In this document: one piece after another, positions 11,275 through 21,859 of the stretch | Layout of the letters: each line of letters starts with the position of its first letter | Numbering within the stretch: position 1 is the stretch's first letter | NCBI GenBank assembly: GCA_016648135.1 | Contig: JADDOH010008081.1 | Coordinates: forward strand, 62,001-126,000 | Origin: Agrypnia vestita | Taxonomy: Eukaryota > Arthropoda > Insecta > Trichoptera > Phryganeidae | Length of the DNA: 64,000 nucleotides | Direction: 5' to 3' | The notes under the pieces: model-generated | What the model was told of the DNA's origin: nothing | What the model saw: the letters and a program-made list of their open reading frames with translations, nothing else | Database searches by the model: none | Made by a program: the position numbers and the translations under genes

Positions 11275-11830
11275 ATGTAATGAAGGAGATATTAAAAAAT
11301 TACAAATTCAACAGAATAGAGCAATGAGGATAATTCTACAGAGAAATAGATATTCCAAAATTAAAGAGATGTTATCAAATTTAAATTAGATTAATATAAA
11401 ACAAGGATTAAAATTAAATACAATGAATTAAATACAATACTACAATACAATTAAATACAATATTCACAAAACATTAAACGACAAAATGGAAAAATATTTT
11501 AAAAATAAGATCAAATGTAACGCAAGAAATGCAAACAAAATAAGTATTTCAAATAGAAAAAAGACAAACACACAAAACTGTATTTACTACAAGGGAATAA
11601 ATAAGTACAATAGCTTGCCAGGAGATATGAGGAATCTAAGCAGAATCAACATCTTCAAACAAGAATGTAAACGGCACTGGAAAATGTATGAAGAGAAATT
11701 ATATTTATTGAATTATTTAATAAGTGTACATATATATATATATATATGTATATATATAATGTTTTTTTAATATTAGCTAATGATAAACAATGTATCATTA
11801 ACTAAATAAAGATATATAAATATAAATAAA
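11275..11830 (+). pseudogene. Non-LTR retrotransposon C-terminal fragment
   Basis: An open frame at 11486-11770 and an upstream broken frame encode the end of a LINE protein: LQIQQNRAMRIIL-like, then YYKGINKYNSLPGDMRNLSR and INIFKQECKRHW. This is the YN.LP..IR....FK..LK.. pattern of Jockey/CR1-type tails. It is followed by a (TA)n tract (11727-11757) and ends in AAATAAATAAATAAA. The coding remnant is A-rich and frameshifted. Confidence 0.7.
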
Positions 11831-11889
11831 TAAATAAAAATACACAAAAATAATATCAATCCTATGTTGAAGCTTGTATTGTAAAAATA

Positions 11890-12182
11890 TTTATAATAAA
11901 ATGTGCTATTGTATTTTGCCATTACTGTGTGGTTATTCATTATGAATATAATTAAAGGAAATAACTTTGTTTATCACCACTTAATTTTTTGGTAAAACCA
12001 ATCGGTTTCGGGAACAACGTTCCTTCGTCAGGGTATACTTAATACTAATTAAACTTTACAAAATTATGAACAATCATACCTCAGTGTCAAGGTTTTGGTT
12101 TTGGTTTTGGTAAAACCTATCGAAACCGGTAGGTTTTACTAAAAATTAAATGGTGATAAACAAATTTATTTCGTTTAATTTT
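11890..12182. mobile_element. PLE fold-back element with hammerhead
   Basis: A pair of inverted arms: AATTAAAGGAAATAACTTTG..TCACCACTTAATTTTTTGG at 11950-11992 and its complement at 12137-12182. The left arm carries the hammerhead at 11997-12034 (minus). The right arm keeps only the second half of a hammerhead (GAAACCGGTAGG, 12123-12134). The centre has a GGTTTT triplication (12092-12112). The upstream TATTTTGCCATTACTGTGTGG block is shared with the PLE at 30800. Confidence 0.75.
11997..12034 (-). ncRNA. Hammerhead ribozyme, type I (PLE)
   Basis: On the minus strand: stem I 5' ACC, core CTGACGA (12025-12031), one unpaired A, stem II GGAAC-GTT-GTTCC plus C, GAAA, stem III strand ACCGAT, U at the cleavage position, stem I 3' GGT. 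Stem I (ACC/GGT) pairs exactly. Stem III has one change from the palindrome ACCGGT found in the sister copy at 31159-31196. In the hammerhead family this fold self-cleaves after H17. Confidence 0.7.
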
Positions 12183-12199
12183 ATCAATAAAAGGTGCAG

Positions 12200-14018
12200 C
12201 TATTTTCAGTGTCATATGTTTGAAAGATCGGAGAAATTAATAATAGAGACGACCAATATTTAATAGGATCGTCATTTAAAAGGTATAAAAAGCGATGAAT
12301 GAAATTCATTAAACAATATCTATTGTACGTCTGATAATATTAAAATTGTAACTGTAAAACATGGTAACTGAAAAATTGAGTATTAATAAGGATAAGTAAT
12401 TAATTTAGCAAATTTTTTGTACGTTTCAACTGCTGAGATTGGTTGTGGAAACATCTAAGGCGGAATCTCAATTTTTTCAATATTCTACAAAACATTTCAT
12501 ATTTTTCAGGACGAGAATAAAAACTAAAATTGGTATATAATAGTATTCACGGATGTTATTTAATACGTAAATCTCACCTGATATAAAGATTTGCTTAAGA
12601 AAGATCGACACTAATATGACCGATTTTCTTGCATCTTTTGCATCCATAAAATGCTTTTGCATCCTTAAATGGATGATGCATAATTATTGGGCGATTTGAT
12701 TTTTTCTAACCATGTTACTTATCAATTTGTTTATTTGGTTTCCAAATAAAATAAGTATAATATCAGTTTGTATACTTGGTCCTTTGACTAGATGAAGGTC
12801 TGCGTCTGAACACGAACCAAGGCAGATGAAATCATTTAAGCGTGAACCTCAAGTATCGATAAATCTAAATGACGTATTGGCTAATGATGGAATAAAATAT
12901 TTCGAGTGAGACCAAAAATAATTTGATTCATTAGATGAAGGCATTGAAACCCTCGCTACAAAACGGTGTCTTATTTTTTAAATATGTAAATATTGTATCG
13001 ATTACGCACGTGCTATATAGATACAGGATGATCATAATGTTTTTTTTTCTAAAATGCCATATTATAATCGCGTCGAAAACATGGACATTATTACATTATT
13101 ACATTAAATATGAAAACAGGGTCCTTGACCCCTTTCAAAGAAATTTTTTTGCAGAGTTTACAGAACCCTAAAATCCCTGCAAACGAAAAAACAAGAATAG
13201 TCCATATAATGGAATTTGCCAGGAAATTGAAATGGCCATCGGCAAACCACACAACTTGGAGGACGACCCATCCTTGAATAAACGCAGTCATTTGGTGATA
13301 TATTATGTACATATGTATGTACGAATAACAATGGACAGTTAAAAGGAGCGATGGATAGTCGTAGGAAAGTGGGAATGACACTTTATACTGGGTGTTCCGT
13401 CTACACGATATACTCAAGCTTTGGAGTTTTTGTGACGTGTTTTAGTAATTGGCCTAATGGCTTTTTACGAAGTTAAAAAATGGAAGACACTCGGGAAGAC
13501 CTTCATCTAGCAGCAGACAGATAACGGCCTATAATTGCAATTGCCATCATTACTACCATCAAATAACAATGCTACTTTACTAATCAACAATGCTACTATT
13601 ACTATTGCTAATGCTACTTTGCTAAACTGTATCTGTGTTGTTTATAAGAACGGTTTATCCGTGATGTTATACGAATAAATACATACTATAGTCAATGTGT
13701 TGACTATCTGACTATTCTGGAATTGTATGTAGTGTTGTTTCCTACTGATGTCTTCCCATTTACATTGTATAGGTTATTGTGTAGGTATTGGATCCATTTC
13801 ACTTTACTGGAGGAATTGGTGGGAATTATTTTTTTATTAGAGATACCGAACATGTTAAAGGTATTATGCTCCTCAGACACTGTGTCGCCTATAGGAGGCA
13901 TAGATCGACAGTTGGAAAAAAATCTCTCAGATCAATTTTTGGCAATGTGTCCTTATACAAATTAATTAAATTAATTAACCTCACCAGCAATAGATACACT
14001 ATACTAGTGGTATGTTGA
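12200..14018. other. Spacer, no recognisable gene
   Basis: AT-rich. A 108-codon minus frame (13091-13417) and overlapping plus frames at 13723-14018 have no motif I recognise. A short irregular repeat of AATGCTACT lies at 13568-13622. Confidence 0.35.
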
Positions 14019-14330
14019 AAACAGAATTCCAAATCTTCTGTGTATAGTTTTCTGGGATATTCTGCCTTCTATTCTATTCTATTGTTATATTCTAATATTC
14101 TATTCTTATTGTTATTCTTATTATCGTATATTCTAATATTCTATTCTTATTGCAGGGTCCATCATCAGGGCTGATGTGGACATCAGCCCTGATGATGGAC
14201 CCTGCAATGGGATCAGAAACGTTGGCCAGAGAGGTCACATATACACGGCAGAATATCCCTGAAAACTATACACAGAAGATTCTGAATGGCCGTGAAAACC
14301 TAAGGACAGAATTCCAAATATTTGAAGAAT
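14019..14330. mobile_element. PLE-like fold-back element with hammerhead hairpin
   Basis: Inverted flanks: TTGAAAACAGAATTCCAAATCTTC..GGGATATTCTGCC (14015-14068) and GGCAGAATATCCC..GAAGATTC.. to ACAGAATTCCAAAT (14249-14320). The centre is a perfect 29-bp hairpin (14149-14177 with 14180-14208) formed by two opposed CCTGATGATGGACCC hammerhead starts. The right copy continues into a complete hammerhead. The GGCAGAATATCCC..GGCCGTGAA tail recurs at 39240-39300. Confidence 0.7.
14186..14226 (+). ncRNA. Hammerhead ribozyme, ACGU stem III
   Basis: Stem I GCC (14186-14188), core CTGATGA (14189-14195), stem II TGGACCC with GGGATCA (six pairs, one A-A mismatch and one wobble), GAAA (14216-14219), stem III ACGT (self-complementary, no loop), H17 = T (14223), stem I GGC (14224-14226). 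All three stems are consistent. The stem III arrangement can only pair between two molecules. Confidence 0.7.
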
Positions 14331-14364
14331 TGTAAAAATTTTGTTAAAAATAAATTAAACGGAG

Positions 14365-14510
14365 CGGTTATGATTATCCCTTGAGTTCGGGGAGGTTGTA
14401 GGGCCTGGCGGCGGGACATCCTGTAGGGTGGAGGGACTTGGCCCGGGGTCCCGTAGTCTGTTGTCGGGAAGATTTAGTGGTCCCGCGTCGGTTGTTGGCC
14501 CCAAGGAAAA
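14365..14510. other. GC-rich block of unknown nature
   Basis: G-rich sequence (CCTGGCGGCGGGACATCC, GGCCCGGGGTCCCG and similar) beside the PLE fold-back. No other copy in the window. It may be a regulatory island or an internal piece of a transposon. Confidence 0.3.
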
Positions 14511-14519
14511 CAAATAATT

Positions 14520-14900
14520 AACCAATGTTAACAATCAACACTTTAAATGGTCGATATAACGTAAACGAATATCGATCACTTACATGGTACTAAAAAGATA
14601 TTAATAAATTATATAATGTAAACAAGGGATTGTGTTCTCTTATTAGAAGTGGATAATAATCACAACTGGCTTGCCTGGGGTTGCTCTGTCTAGAACGGGA
14701 AGAGCTCAACGCATTTACCACTAATTAATTGTTAACTTTGGTATTAAAATAAAATGAAGATTATTTAACAAATTATTTAATTGGAAGTTAGTCTTAACAC
14801 ATTCAAACAAATTTTCTATTTTTTATTTTATTTATTAAAGTGGAGTATTAATGCAATATTTTTTCAATGTACACAAGATATTTATGCAGTAGGTATATAT
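14520..14900. other. Spacer, nothing recognised
   Basis: AT-rich intergenic DNA without recognisable feature. Confidence 0.4.
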
Positions 14901-14904
14901 TTTA

Positions 14905-15080
14905 ACAATATTTTTATATGTTTGTTCTGAGAACCCATTGAGAACTGGACTTGTTCACAGACGAATAAATATTAATTAAGATAAATTATAGAAGAATTTC
15001 AGAGAAGACTTTATTTATATGACAAACTTGTATGATATTCTTTTCATAGGATAGCCGAGGGCTTACGACCTGTAAAACGT
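14905..15080 (+). repeat. GTGATCACTTAAG family, distal-half copy
   Basis: Shares TTTTAACAATATTTTTATATG, TTCTGAGAAC, TTCACAGACGAATAA, TTAAGATAAATTATAGAA and GAGGGCTTACGACC with copies at 15.3, 19.4 and 38.6 kb. Confidence 0.6.
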
Positions 15081-15299
15081 TAACTCTTTACTTTACTTTC
15101 GTTATTAATTATTCCATTTAACTACTATAAAATGTCTTTTAATTCTTCTTTATAAAGAACTTTGTTGAAAGTGATTATTTCAGTCTCCAATTACCCATAT
15201 GATTCTCTGGCCCTCAGAAGCTGAAGGTCTATTAAGCGGTTTCTCGATTTACTAGGCTGGTTCAATAAGTTTTTGTGTCCTGGGAGAGATACGAACTCA

Positions 15300-15560
15300 C
15301 CTTGCTTATTTTATATGTACGTTCTGAGAACTCTATTACTGGATTTGTCCACTGCGGGATAATTATCTAATTAAGATTAATCGTAAAAGTCACACATAGA
15401 TGAAGCTATTTATATCCACGCATTATCAATTTTTTATTTCAAAAATTTGATAATGTGTGCGCGTTCTTACAATGGAATTGGTGGACATTGCATTGTGTAG
15501 AATGACCATACACGTTTCTCATATAAATATTTTCGTCTCCGTGAGATTTCTATAATTCAT
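15300..15560. repeat. GTGATCACTTAAG family, two opposed partial copies
   Basis: 15310-15415 has TACGTTCTGAGAAC..GATTTGTCCACTG..GATGAAGCTATTTATAT in forward order. 15455-15555 has GTTCTTACAATGGAATTGG, GCATTGTGTAGAATGA and TTCGTCTCCGTGAGA in reverse order. Together they form a head-to-head pair. Confidence 0.6.
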
Positions 15561-15736
15561 TCTATTTTTTACTTTCAATTTTTAAATTGTTTTTATAGAG
15601 CAGCAGTTAATTAATTTAATGAGGAATCAGTACCTATCAACTATTATATTTAAAGTAATAAAAAGAAAACGCTTCGTATAATACGATTATTTCAATTTTT
15701 AATACAAATAACCTAGGATTCCACGTTATTGGTACA

Positions 15737-15785
15737 GGAATTTGGTTATTTATAATAAAAATTTAATTTTATAAATAACCAAATT
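15737..15785. repeat. Small hairpin
   Basis: GAATTTGGTTATTTATA and its complement TATAAATAACCAAATTC are separated by about 14 AT-rich bases. Origin unknown. Confidence 0.75.
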
Positions 15786-15879
15786 CTTTTTGCAAATAAT
15801 TACACTACTTCATTGTATTTAATTTTTTTAAATAATTTTTTTATTTTGCTGAGCAGTTTTGATCGTGAAACTGTCTCTT

Positions 15880-16018
15880 TTTATTTGTAGATGACACTGT
15901 GGATGATTTATTCCATAAATGGCTACAATTAGCAAATAACAAGCAAGGATGGAAGGGTATGGAAGAGGCCTATTTCCAGCAGTGGAAAGATGAAAGCTGA
16001 AGAAGAAGAAGAAATTTC
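15880..16018 (+). pseudogene. LINE 3' end with GAA tail (RTE-like)
   Basis: Encodes GWKGMEEAYFQQWKDES, which resembles the W..LEEAY..QW terminal motif of RTE-type elements. It ends in an AGAAGAAGAAGAA repeat, the kind of simple 3' tail such elements carry. An oppositely oriented related piece is at 56765-56860. Confidence 0.5.
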
Positions 16019-16159
16019 TGGAACCCAGGTTGGTGTCACCCATTAACGAAATTGAATATATTAATTAATTAATTTGGAAGATCTTTATGCAGCAGCGGAA
16101 GGAAAATGATTACGTATCGTAACTTTCAGAAATAAAATGTAAATTTATTAATATAAACT

Positions 16160-16922
16160 GAAAACCCCGTGGCAAGAAGTTGTTAACTAATATTTTTGTC
16201 AAAAATGATTTAATAAGCCGTCTAAACTAAATATTGTACGCTCTTTCCATTGGAAATAAGTTCAGAACTTAAAAATAATTAGAACATGTTCAAATCGTAG
16301 GGACGAACATGTTAATTACACTTTTTCATAAAAATCAAATCAGTTAGTAATGGCAATAACATGTTATCTTCAATAATAAGGTGGTCATGCCATCATTCTG
16401 AAATTAATACGCCTTTCAATTTGATTGTAATATTTATGGTTAATATAAATTTTACTCTGGCAGTACTGTCATACATTTGTTTTTATTTGAAGACTATTAT
16501 AATATATGTACTTATGTATTATTTTTCAATAATTTTAAATGGTACATACCAGGTTTTTTATTATTAATTAACATGCCAGGAATTTTGTAATTTTGGATAA
16601 TGGATGGTAAGAATGGAAAACATTTGAAGGTTTGTTTGATGTTCGTGTTTTAGGAATTTTAAAAAGGTGTTATTCTATTAAAAATGAGTTCCAGAGGCGG
16701 AAAAATGGTTGTTAACTACATTTTTTTAGGGAAAATTAGTATATTTTTATTTTTTTGTGCATAAACGCATTTTTTTACTTGGTAAATACTGTATTGATAT
16801 TTTAGTGACATAAATCAATCTTGAATTAGCAATAAAACACATTTTTCAAAGGCAAAATGCAATGTCTAATTATCTCAAAATGACTTGAATGTTGGTTAAC
16901 AACTTCTTGCCACGGGGTCTTC
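16160..16922. mobile_element. TIR DNA transposon, copy 1 (nonautonomous)
   Basis: Terminal inverted repeats of about 28 bp: GAAAACCCCGTGGCAAGAAG at the left and its complement CTTCTTGCCACGGGGTCTTC at the right, with GTTGTTAACTAA just inside. It is collinear with 46308-47568 outside that copy's insertion. There is no transposase; a 68-codon frame (16361-16567) shared by both copies has no motif and reflects DNA similarity. Superfamily not assigned because no clear target duplication is visible. Confidence 0.8.
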
Positions 16923-16924
16923 AA

Positions 16925-17290
16925 CCATTTCGCCGTTAAAAATGATTTTTTTATGACACGTCACGGTTTCGCAAATGAACATCCAAAACACGGCACTTCT
17001 GCCCCGAAATGAATGAAAAAATATGAATGCAGAATGCAAAAAATTCGGCATAACGGTGCGGTATTTTTTTCCGAGGCACGGAATGATAAACGATATCTTT
17101 CGGCTGCCTGCGTCCAACCTCCTCCAAAGGTCTATCGATCAAATCGAAGCGTAACAGAGTGTCTGGGGTATAGTTCCCCCGACGGAAATGTGACCGACTA
17201 AACGAAGCGTCGCAAATGACGGGGCGCGGCAGATGACAGACACGTGACGTGTCGTAATGACGATCCGTCCCTTTCCTCTGCGGCTTATAA
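16925..17290. promoter_or_regulatory. GC-rich island 5 with CRE/E-box and TATA-like words
   Basis: Non-repetitive island with CGGCTGCCTGCGTCC, GACGGGGCGCGGCAGATGACAG, CACGTGACGTG (E-box overlapping a TGACGT core, about 17240-17250) and CGGCTTATAAAAG (about 17281-17293, TATA-like). Four overlapping short open frames on both strands have no domains. Regulatory role is inference. Confidence 0.4.
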
Positions 17291-17356
17291 AAGATTACTG
17301 GTGAATTGAGATGAATTTATTTAGTACTAACAAATTATGAAATAAAACACTGAATA

Positions 17357-17553
17357 ATTTAAAATATGTTTTACTTTACTTTGTAATACACACACACAAT
17401 ATGAGCTATTAAATTACAACTATAGTTTCGAGAGGAGCAGTCCCTCTCATCATCTATACCTGATGATGATACTCCTCTCGAAACTTATAGTTGTAATTTA
17501 ATAGCTCATATTGTGTGTGTGTATTACAAAGTAAAGTAAAACATATTTTAAAT
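17357..17553. mobile_element. Near-perfect palindrome with opposed hammerhead-like ends
   Basis: About 80-bp arms start ATTTAAAATATG and include CACACACACAATATGAGC and ACAACTATAGTTTCGAGAGG. The right arm has ACC-CTGATGA..CTC-GAAA (17457-17495): stem I TAC/GTA pairs, but stem II has collapsed by deletion and stem III is ACTTATAGT instead of the palindrome ACTATAGT present in the left arm. A related locus is at 57613-57724. Confidence 0.75.
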
Positions 17554-17677
17554 AACAATGTTGCACCACGAAGTATCTTCCATATCTTTTAATGATAAAA
17601 CACTGAACTTTGTTTTTTTTCCACCATTTTATATTTGAGACTTGTTACACTGTGTGTGTGAAAATAACCACACATTC

Positions 17678-17931
17678 AACAATACAAAAATACACATCCT
17701 ACATAAACAGACGCACGGCCCAAAACAAAATAATTTAGAAATATTTGAAATTCATAAAAACCTAAACACAACAAACACCATACAAACACCATAATCAATA
17801 ATCAAGTACAACCCTTCACATCGACCCTTCTTACAATGTTCCCGATCTCCCACCACCTAGATACCCCCTCCACTTCTGCTGAATCCACAACCCACACACC
17901 AGACCACCACTCCCACATACCTCGGTCTTAA
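17678..17931 (+). pseudogene. PLE C-terminal coding remnant
   Basis: The first frame (from 17678) gives NNTKIHILHKQ, then NNLEIFEIHKNLNTTNTIQ and a stop. One frameshift later IINNQVQPFTSTLLTMFPI continues to a Pro/Ser/Thr/His-rich end at a TAA at 17929-17931. LE..EI.K followed by INNQ matches the segment after the GIY-YIG endonuclease in Penelope-like elements and aligns with the intact tail at 30899-31105. The stop lies five bases before the hammerhead core. Confidence 0.6.
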
Positions 17932-17933
17932 TT

Positions 17934-17973
17934 CACCTGATGAAGGAATCGGATGTTTCCGAAACATGCAGTG
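17934..17973 (+). ncRNA. Hammerhead ribozyme (PLE), mutated stem III
   Basis: Stem I CAC (17934-17936), core CTGATGA (17937-17943), one unpaired A, stem II GGAAT..GTTTCC, GAAA (17961-17964), then ACATGC, A at H17 (17970), stem I GTG (17971-17973). Stem I pairs exactly. The U16.1 position reads C, so A15.1-U16.1 is lost and activity would probably be reduced. Confidence 0.6.
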
Positions 17974-18084
17974 TAACAAGTCTCAAATATAAAATAGTGG
18001 AAAAAAACAAAATTCAGTGTTTTATTTCATAATTTGTCAATAATGGATTTCCACAAAGTTAACGACGAAACATTAAATTACTTA

Positions 18085-18320
18085 TTTAGTACTAGCTGTA
18101 AACCGTCAAAAATGACGGTACTTTGACATGTCGGTTCCTAAGGAATAAGTATTTATTTATTTATATAAATAAAGAAATGAAATAAAAATAGGTAAGTACT
18201 ATAAAAAAATAGTAAAAAATTTCGAAAAAAAAAATTATGTGAAAAAATACATTAAAAAGTTACGGAACTTATACGAAGTTACGGGGGACAGACAGACAAC
18301 GAAATTATTATAATCTTTTC
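18085..18320 (+). repeat. Dispersed repeat of the CTAGCTG..GACAGACAGACA type
   Basis: Begins ACTAGCTGTAAACCGTC and ends TACGGGGGACAGACAGACAAC, a layout common in insect (particularly lepidopteran) dispersed repeats. Compare 27862-28395. Class not assigned. Confidence 0.4.
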
Positions 18321-18394
18321 AAATATCGGTTAAACGTTGTCGGATGAGTAGGAGGGAATATTTTTCTCGATTATGTAGAAATATTTAAAATTGG

Positions 18395-18490
18395 GAAGAT
18401 ATAATAAAGAAAGGATCGCTGCGATAAGGTCATGTGGCACGTGTGAGTGACGAAAGGAAGGTTAACAAAATATGAGAGGCGAGTGTTAAA
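18395..18490 (+). pseudogene. LINE C-terminal fragment
   Basis: Encodes GHVARVSDERKVNKI and EASVKET, the GHV.R..DER.V..IY.ASV motif also seen at 40160-40250. Frame interrupted by stops. Confidence 0.6.
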
Positions 18491-18640
18491 GAGACACAGA
18501 CGAAGCTATTTATTCATATTGAAAACGTGTATGGAAGTATTTTTAGGGTGGCCTAGGGTTTATTACAAATATGAGGTGGCTTAAGTGATCACTTTACAGA
18601 GTGCAACGTTCACTGATTCCACCGTAAGAACATCCATACA
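18480..18640 (+). repeat. GTGATCACTTAAG family copy
   Basis: Contains GACACAGACGAAGCTATTTAT, GGGTGGCCTAGGG, GGCTTAAGTGATCACTTTA, GCAACGTTCAC and GATTCCACCGTAAGAAC in family order. It directly follows the LINE fragment. Confidence 0.7.
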
Positions 18641-18899
18641 GTGTAAAATTTTAAAAAGTTGTATAGGTACCTATATTTTTATTTTTTTATTTATAATCTT
18701 AACAGTTTTTTTTAAACATTATAATGTAAAAGCATAGTGACCAATTAAAAAGATTCACCGATGTTAAGAATAAAATTAGATAAGATATATTTAAGTTAAT
18801 TATTTTAATCCTTTTTTTTCAATTGATTCAGCAAACATTGTAAATTGACATTTAAAAAAATATTGATTATATTATTTGTATGTATCTACTTCTTTTATA

Positions 18900-18960
18900 C
18901 GGGTAATTCTACATGTTTCAGAAAAACCTTTCCATCGTCAAGGTGTTGTATAATCAAGTT
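18900..18960 (-). repeat. Decayed hammerhead-bearing PLE end
   Basis: Minus strand: TTGACGA, TGGAAAGGTTTTTC, TGAAACATGTA. It is close to the hammerhead at 27269-27310, but C3 is T and the stem I 3' strand has lost GTGT. The stem III palindrome ACATGT is intact. Likely inactive. Confidence 0.5.
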
Positions 18961-19189
18961 ATACATTTACTTGACTACTGCGCGTTGCTTTCAAGGTGTG
19001 TATCGTCTGTTCAGTTTCACGAGTGTTTTTTATTGAAAATAAATAACCATTGTTTCACCCTTAATTATCAAATACAGTGGACGGGGAATGAAATCTTCGA
19101 CAGGGACAATAAAATCCTAAACAAATGCCTCGGCTCAGCTTCTCCATCGCGAATTCGTTTAAAAGTAAATTAAGCACAATTGGTCGTGG

Positions 19190-19345
19190 TCTGGGATCTG
19201 TTTCGCTGCCATGCGAGTGTTCACGTACTGCAGCCACCGTGACTACCGAGATTTATCCCTTTCCAGAGCCGGCAGCTTCTCCAAGTGTGGGAACGCTTTG
19301 AGGGCCACTGGGAGCGCCAAACTCGCTAAGGACAAGAAATTAAAT
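19190..19345. promoter_or_regulatory. GC-rich island 6
   Basis: Single-copy-looking segment with TTTCGCTGCCATGCGAGTG, CACGTACTGCAGCC and GAGATTTATCCC (TTATCCC, a bicoid/Otx-like word). Coding frames cross it without motifs. Regulatory role inferred from composition. Confidence 0.3.
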
Positions 19346-19600
19346 AGGCACCCTACAAGTATTTATTTTAACAATATTTTTATGCAAGTTCTGAAAACAC
19401 AATTACAGGATATTATATACAGAGGGATAATTATAAATTTAAGATAAATTATAGAAACGAAACTACTGGTATTTATATGGGAAACATGTATGAAAGTCTT
19501 TTTAGGGTGGCCCACGGCTTATAGACTCTATGAGATCACTTAACGCAATGCAACAATCCACCACAATTTGATAATATGTGGAAGTGTATAATGTAAAATT
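19345..19600 (+). repeat. GTGATCACTTAAG family copy, long form
   Basis: Contains TTTAACAATATTTTTATGCA, TTCTGAAAACACAATTACAGG, AAGATAAATTATAGAAACGAA, TATATGGGAAACATGTATGAAAGTC and GGGTGGCCCACGGCTTATAG, then a degraded GATCACTTAACG core. Confidence 0.65.
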
Positions 19601-21425
19601 CATATATTCGGACGCACTATGCTAGAGACATATACGGTCTTTCTCATGATATCGTCACCACCTGCAGAATGTATGTATACTATATGAATTAATAAAAAAT
19701 TTAAAAATATGAAAAATAATAATAAATACCTTTGTAAAAATGCAGGATGAAAAAATGGAAGAAAAGGAAATTCAGTAATTTCTCAGCTCGTATCGAAACA
19801 GCACCTGTCAAATACATACAAAACATAAACGGCCAGCTGAAAAATTATATATACAAAAAATAAAATTATAAGCGTATATCTCATCACTCCTACAAGAAAA
19901 TTTATTTCCTATCTTCTGCTTCACCATTAAAAAATAATAATGTATTCCTTTGTTCCTACGTATTCATTTATGTATTTTATAAATGATTTTATTCTGCACT
20001 ATATATTCAGATCTTCACTGAAACATTTAATTTTTGTGTGCATTCATTCGTATTGTAAATAATTTCGTATTTTTTTAAAATAAAATCAAATGATTTTATA
20101 TATTCGAGTAATCAAATTGTAATTCATGCACATACGTTTTAATAAAAACCTTTGTTTAACAACTGATTTATGTTGATGATACAATTTGTCTAGTATCGCT
20201 TAAGAGAGAAATTTGTGTTTGTGTTTGGCATGTATTAAATTTTTTTTTAAATTTTTTGCTGTAGATGTTCGAGGGTGTAAATTTATCTTTTCCTTTTTTC
20301 TCTTCTTATTCTCTTCTTCTTTATTCTACACGTTCGCCTTCTTATTGAGATCTAGTTGCTCTTCCATAGTTAAGTGGAAGCTTTTAGGCAACGCCACTTG
20401 TGAATCTTGGATTTCTTCATCTTTTCACTTGCGTAGCAAGGTCTCCATTATCATCCTATCTGACAAAGTCTTTTATTTGGCATATTTTCATGATGCTGAA
20501 GATTCTTCTCTATCCTTAAATGTGTATTGCGTAATGGGTTTAAGTATTTTTATCTCCAAATTTATAAGCATGTTCATGTTTCGTTCAATATATTATATCA
20601 TATTGACCTTATGCACGTCTTACATGCAAATTCAGTCACCTAATTTGGGCATATGCACCAAAGTGCACAAATATTTTCATATACGGTAATACAAAAAGAC
20701 CCGGTTGGAACATCGAATCAATTTCTGGAAAGCATGGAAAATTCAAAAAATAAAGAGAATATTGGTACTCACTAGGATCAACGCAAGCTATCTATGTGAT
20801 GAGTATAAAATGGTAACATTAACGTATAAATAAAGTATGATGCTAAAATTAAAATCCGCGTACCGGTAAAGAAAACTCAGTGTACATTTTTTTATTATTT
20901 TTTATTTTGTAAAATCCTAGTTACACAATTTATTTTGTACATAAACATCGTTATAATATATATCATTTTATTTAAACTATTAATTACCTAAATACACATA
21001 TTTTACTTCTGTTTTATGGATTGCTACTACCTACTCACATAGCCTGTGCTATAGTAGCCAATTATATACCTGTTATTTGTTATGGTTTGTCAACACTAAT
21101 GTATAAGACATATAATGAATATATTGGGGGGGGGGGGGGAAGAAAAAAAAATAATGTTCGCGAAACAGTGTGTATTATATATAGAAAGAATATAAATCTA
21201 GTAAAACAATACATATATGTAGACTTTTTAGATTTTTCACCACTCCCCCTTATATAACATTCACGTAATGACAAATGAACGTCAGTTTCTTCGAGAAAAT
21301 ATTTTATTTTCTTGTATCCTGTCACAGTTACATTGAATACATAAATACATCATAGAGGAATACCTAACATAATATCTCTGTTTTTAGTATATTTACAAAC
21401 ATATTCACATAATTAGAAGCAGTGT
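19600..21425. other. Spacer with poly-G tract and a 158-codon frame of unknown status
   Basis: AT-rich. The longest open frame of the window (20213-20689, plus, 158 codons) lies here. Its product is rich in Phe, Ser, Ile and Leu with hydrophobic N-terminal stretches, has no family motif I recognise, and its pyrimidine-rich start suggests a chance frame. A run of G lies at 21125-21138. Confidence 0.35.
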
Positions 21426-21429
21426 CAAC

Positions 21430-21800
21430 TCAGCTTACAGCACCGGACAGGAAAGGTTGAATAAATAAATAAAATGGCATCACACAATCCGCAAGCGCCA
21501 AGACGCAGCCCGGCGCGTCTATAATGACGGACCACTATGCGCGCAAGTACCCGGTACATAACATCTCGCAGCATTTCTCCTGCACTCCGGTACGCATGCG
21601 CTGCGACTGCTTTTTTAATTTTAATTTTATGCGGGCGGCGGCTGTAATGGTAATGGCAAATATATCGGCTCGTAACTCAGCCAATGGGAGACTTACGTAT
21701 CTTGTTAAGTAATTACTCTCAGATATGGCCAACAACCATTCCGACAGCCATCAGTTGGAAATGGTGCTGCCGTCACCAGCGGCGTAACCGTCCGAAGCTG
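21430..21800. promoter_or_regulatory. GC-rich island 7
   Basis: CpG-rich words (CGCCAAGACGCAGCCCGGCGCG, GCATGCGCTGCGACTGC, GCGGGCGGCGGCTGTAATGG) flank TTTAATTTTAATTTTATG. Not repeated in the window. The open frames across it are motif-free. Candidate conserved regulatory DNA. Confidence 0.4.
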
Positions 21801-21859
21801 GCGCAGTGTTGAAGGGCCGTTTGGAACATTGTAATAATGGGAATGATAAGCTGTGATCA

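Larger units (their letters stand above)
17331..18037 (+). mobile_element. PLE remnant with hammerhead, interrupted by a palindrome
   Basis: Outer inverted repeats: CAAATTATGAAATAAAACAC at 17331 and its complement ending at 18037. A second left-arm segment at 17588-17650 (AAAACACTGAACTTTG..GACTTGTTACACTG) continues the arm after an inserted palindrome (17357-17553). Between the arms lie a frameshifted PLE C-terminal coding remnant and a plus-strand hammerhead. Confidence 0.7.

Noticed and set aside
12930..12955. AGATGAAGGCATTGAAACC resembling a hammerhead
   Set aside because: C3 and U4 missing and no stem II possible.
13091..13417. 108-codon minus frame with a hydrophobic product
   Set aside because: No motif, no codon bias, and overlapping frames on the other strand are equally open.
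16361..16567. Frame conserved between 16361-16567 and 47000-47236
   Set aside because: Conservation is explained by the two copies of the TIR transposon; no motif and the second copy diverges at its end.
20213..20689. 158-codon open frame, longest in the window
   Set aside because: Low-complexity Phe/Ser/Ile-rich product with no family motif, in AT-rich DNA, no splice or promoter context; probably chance.
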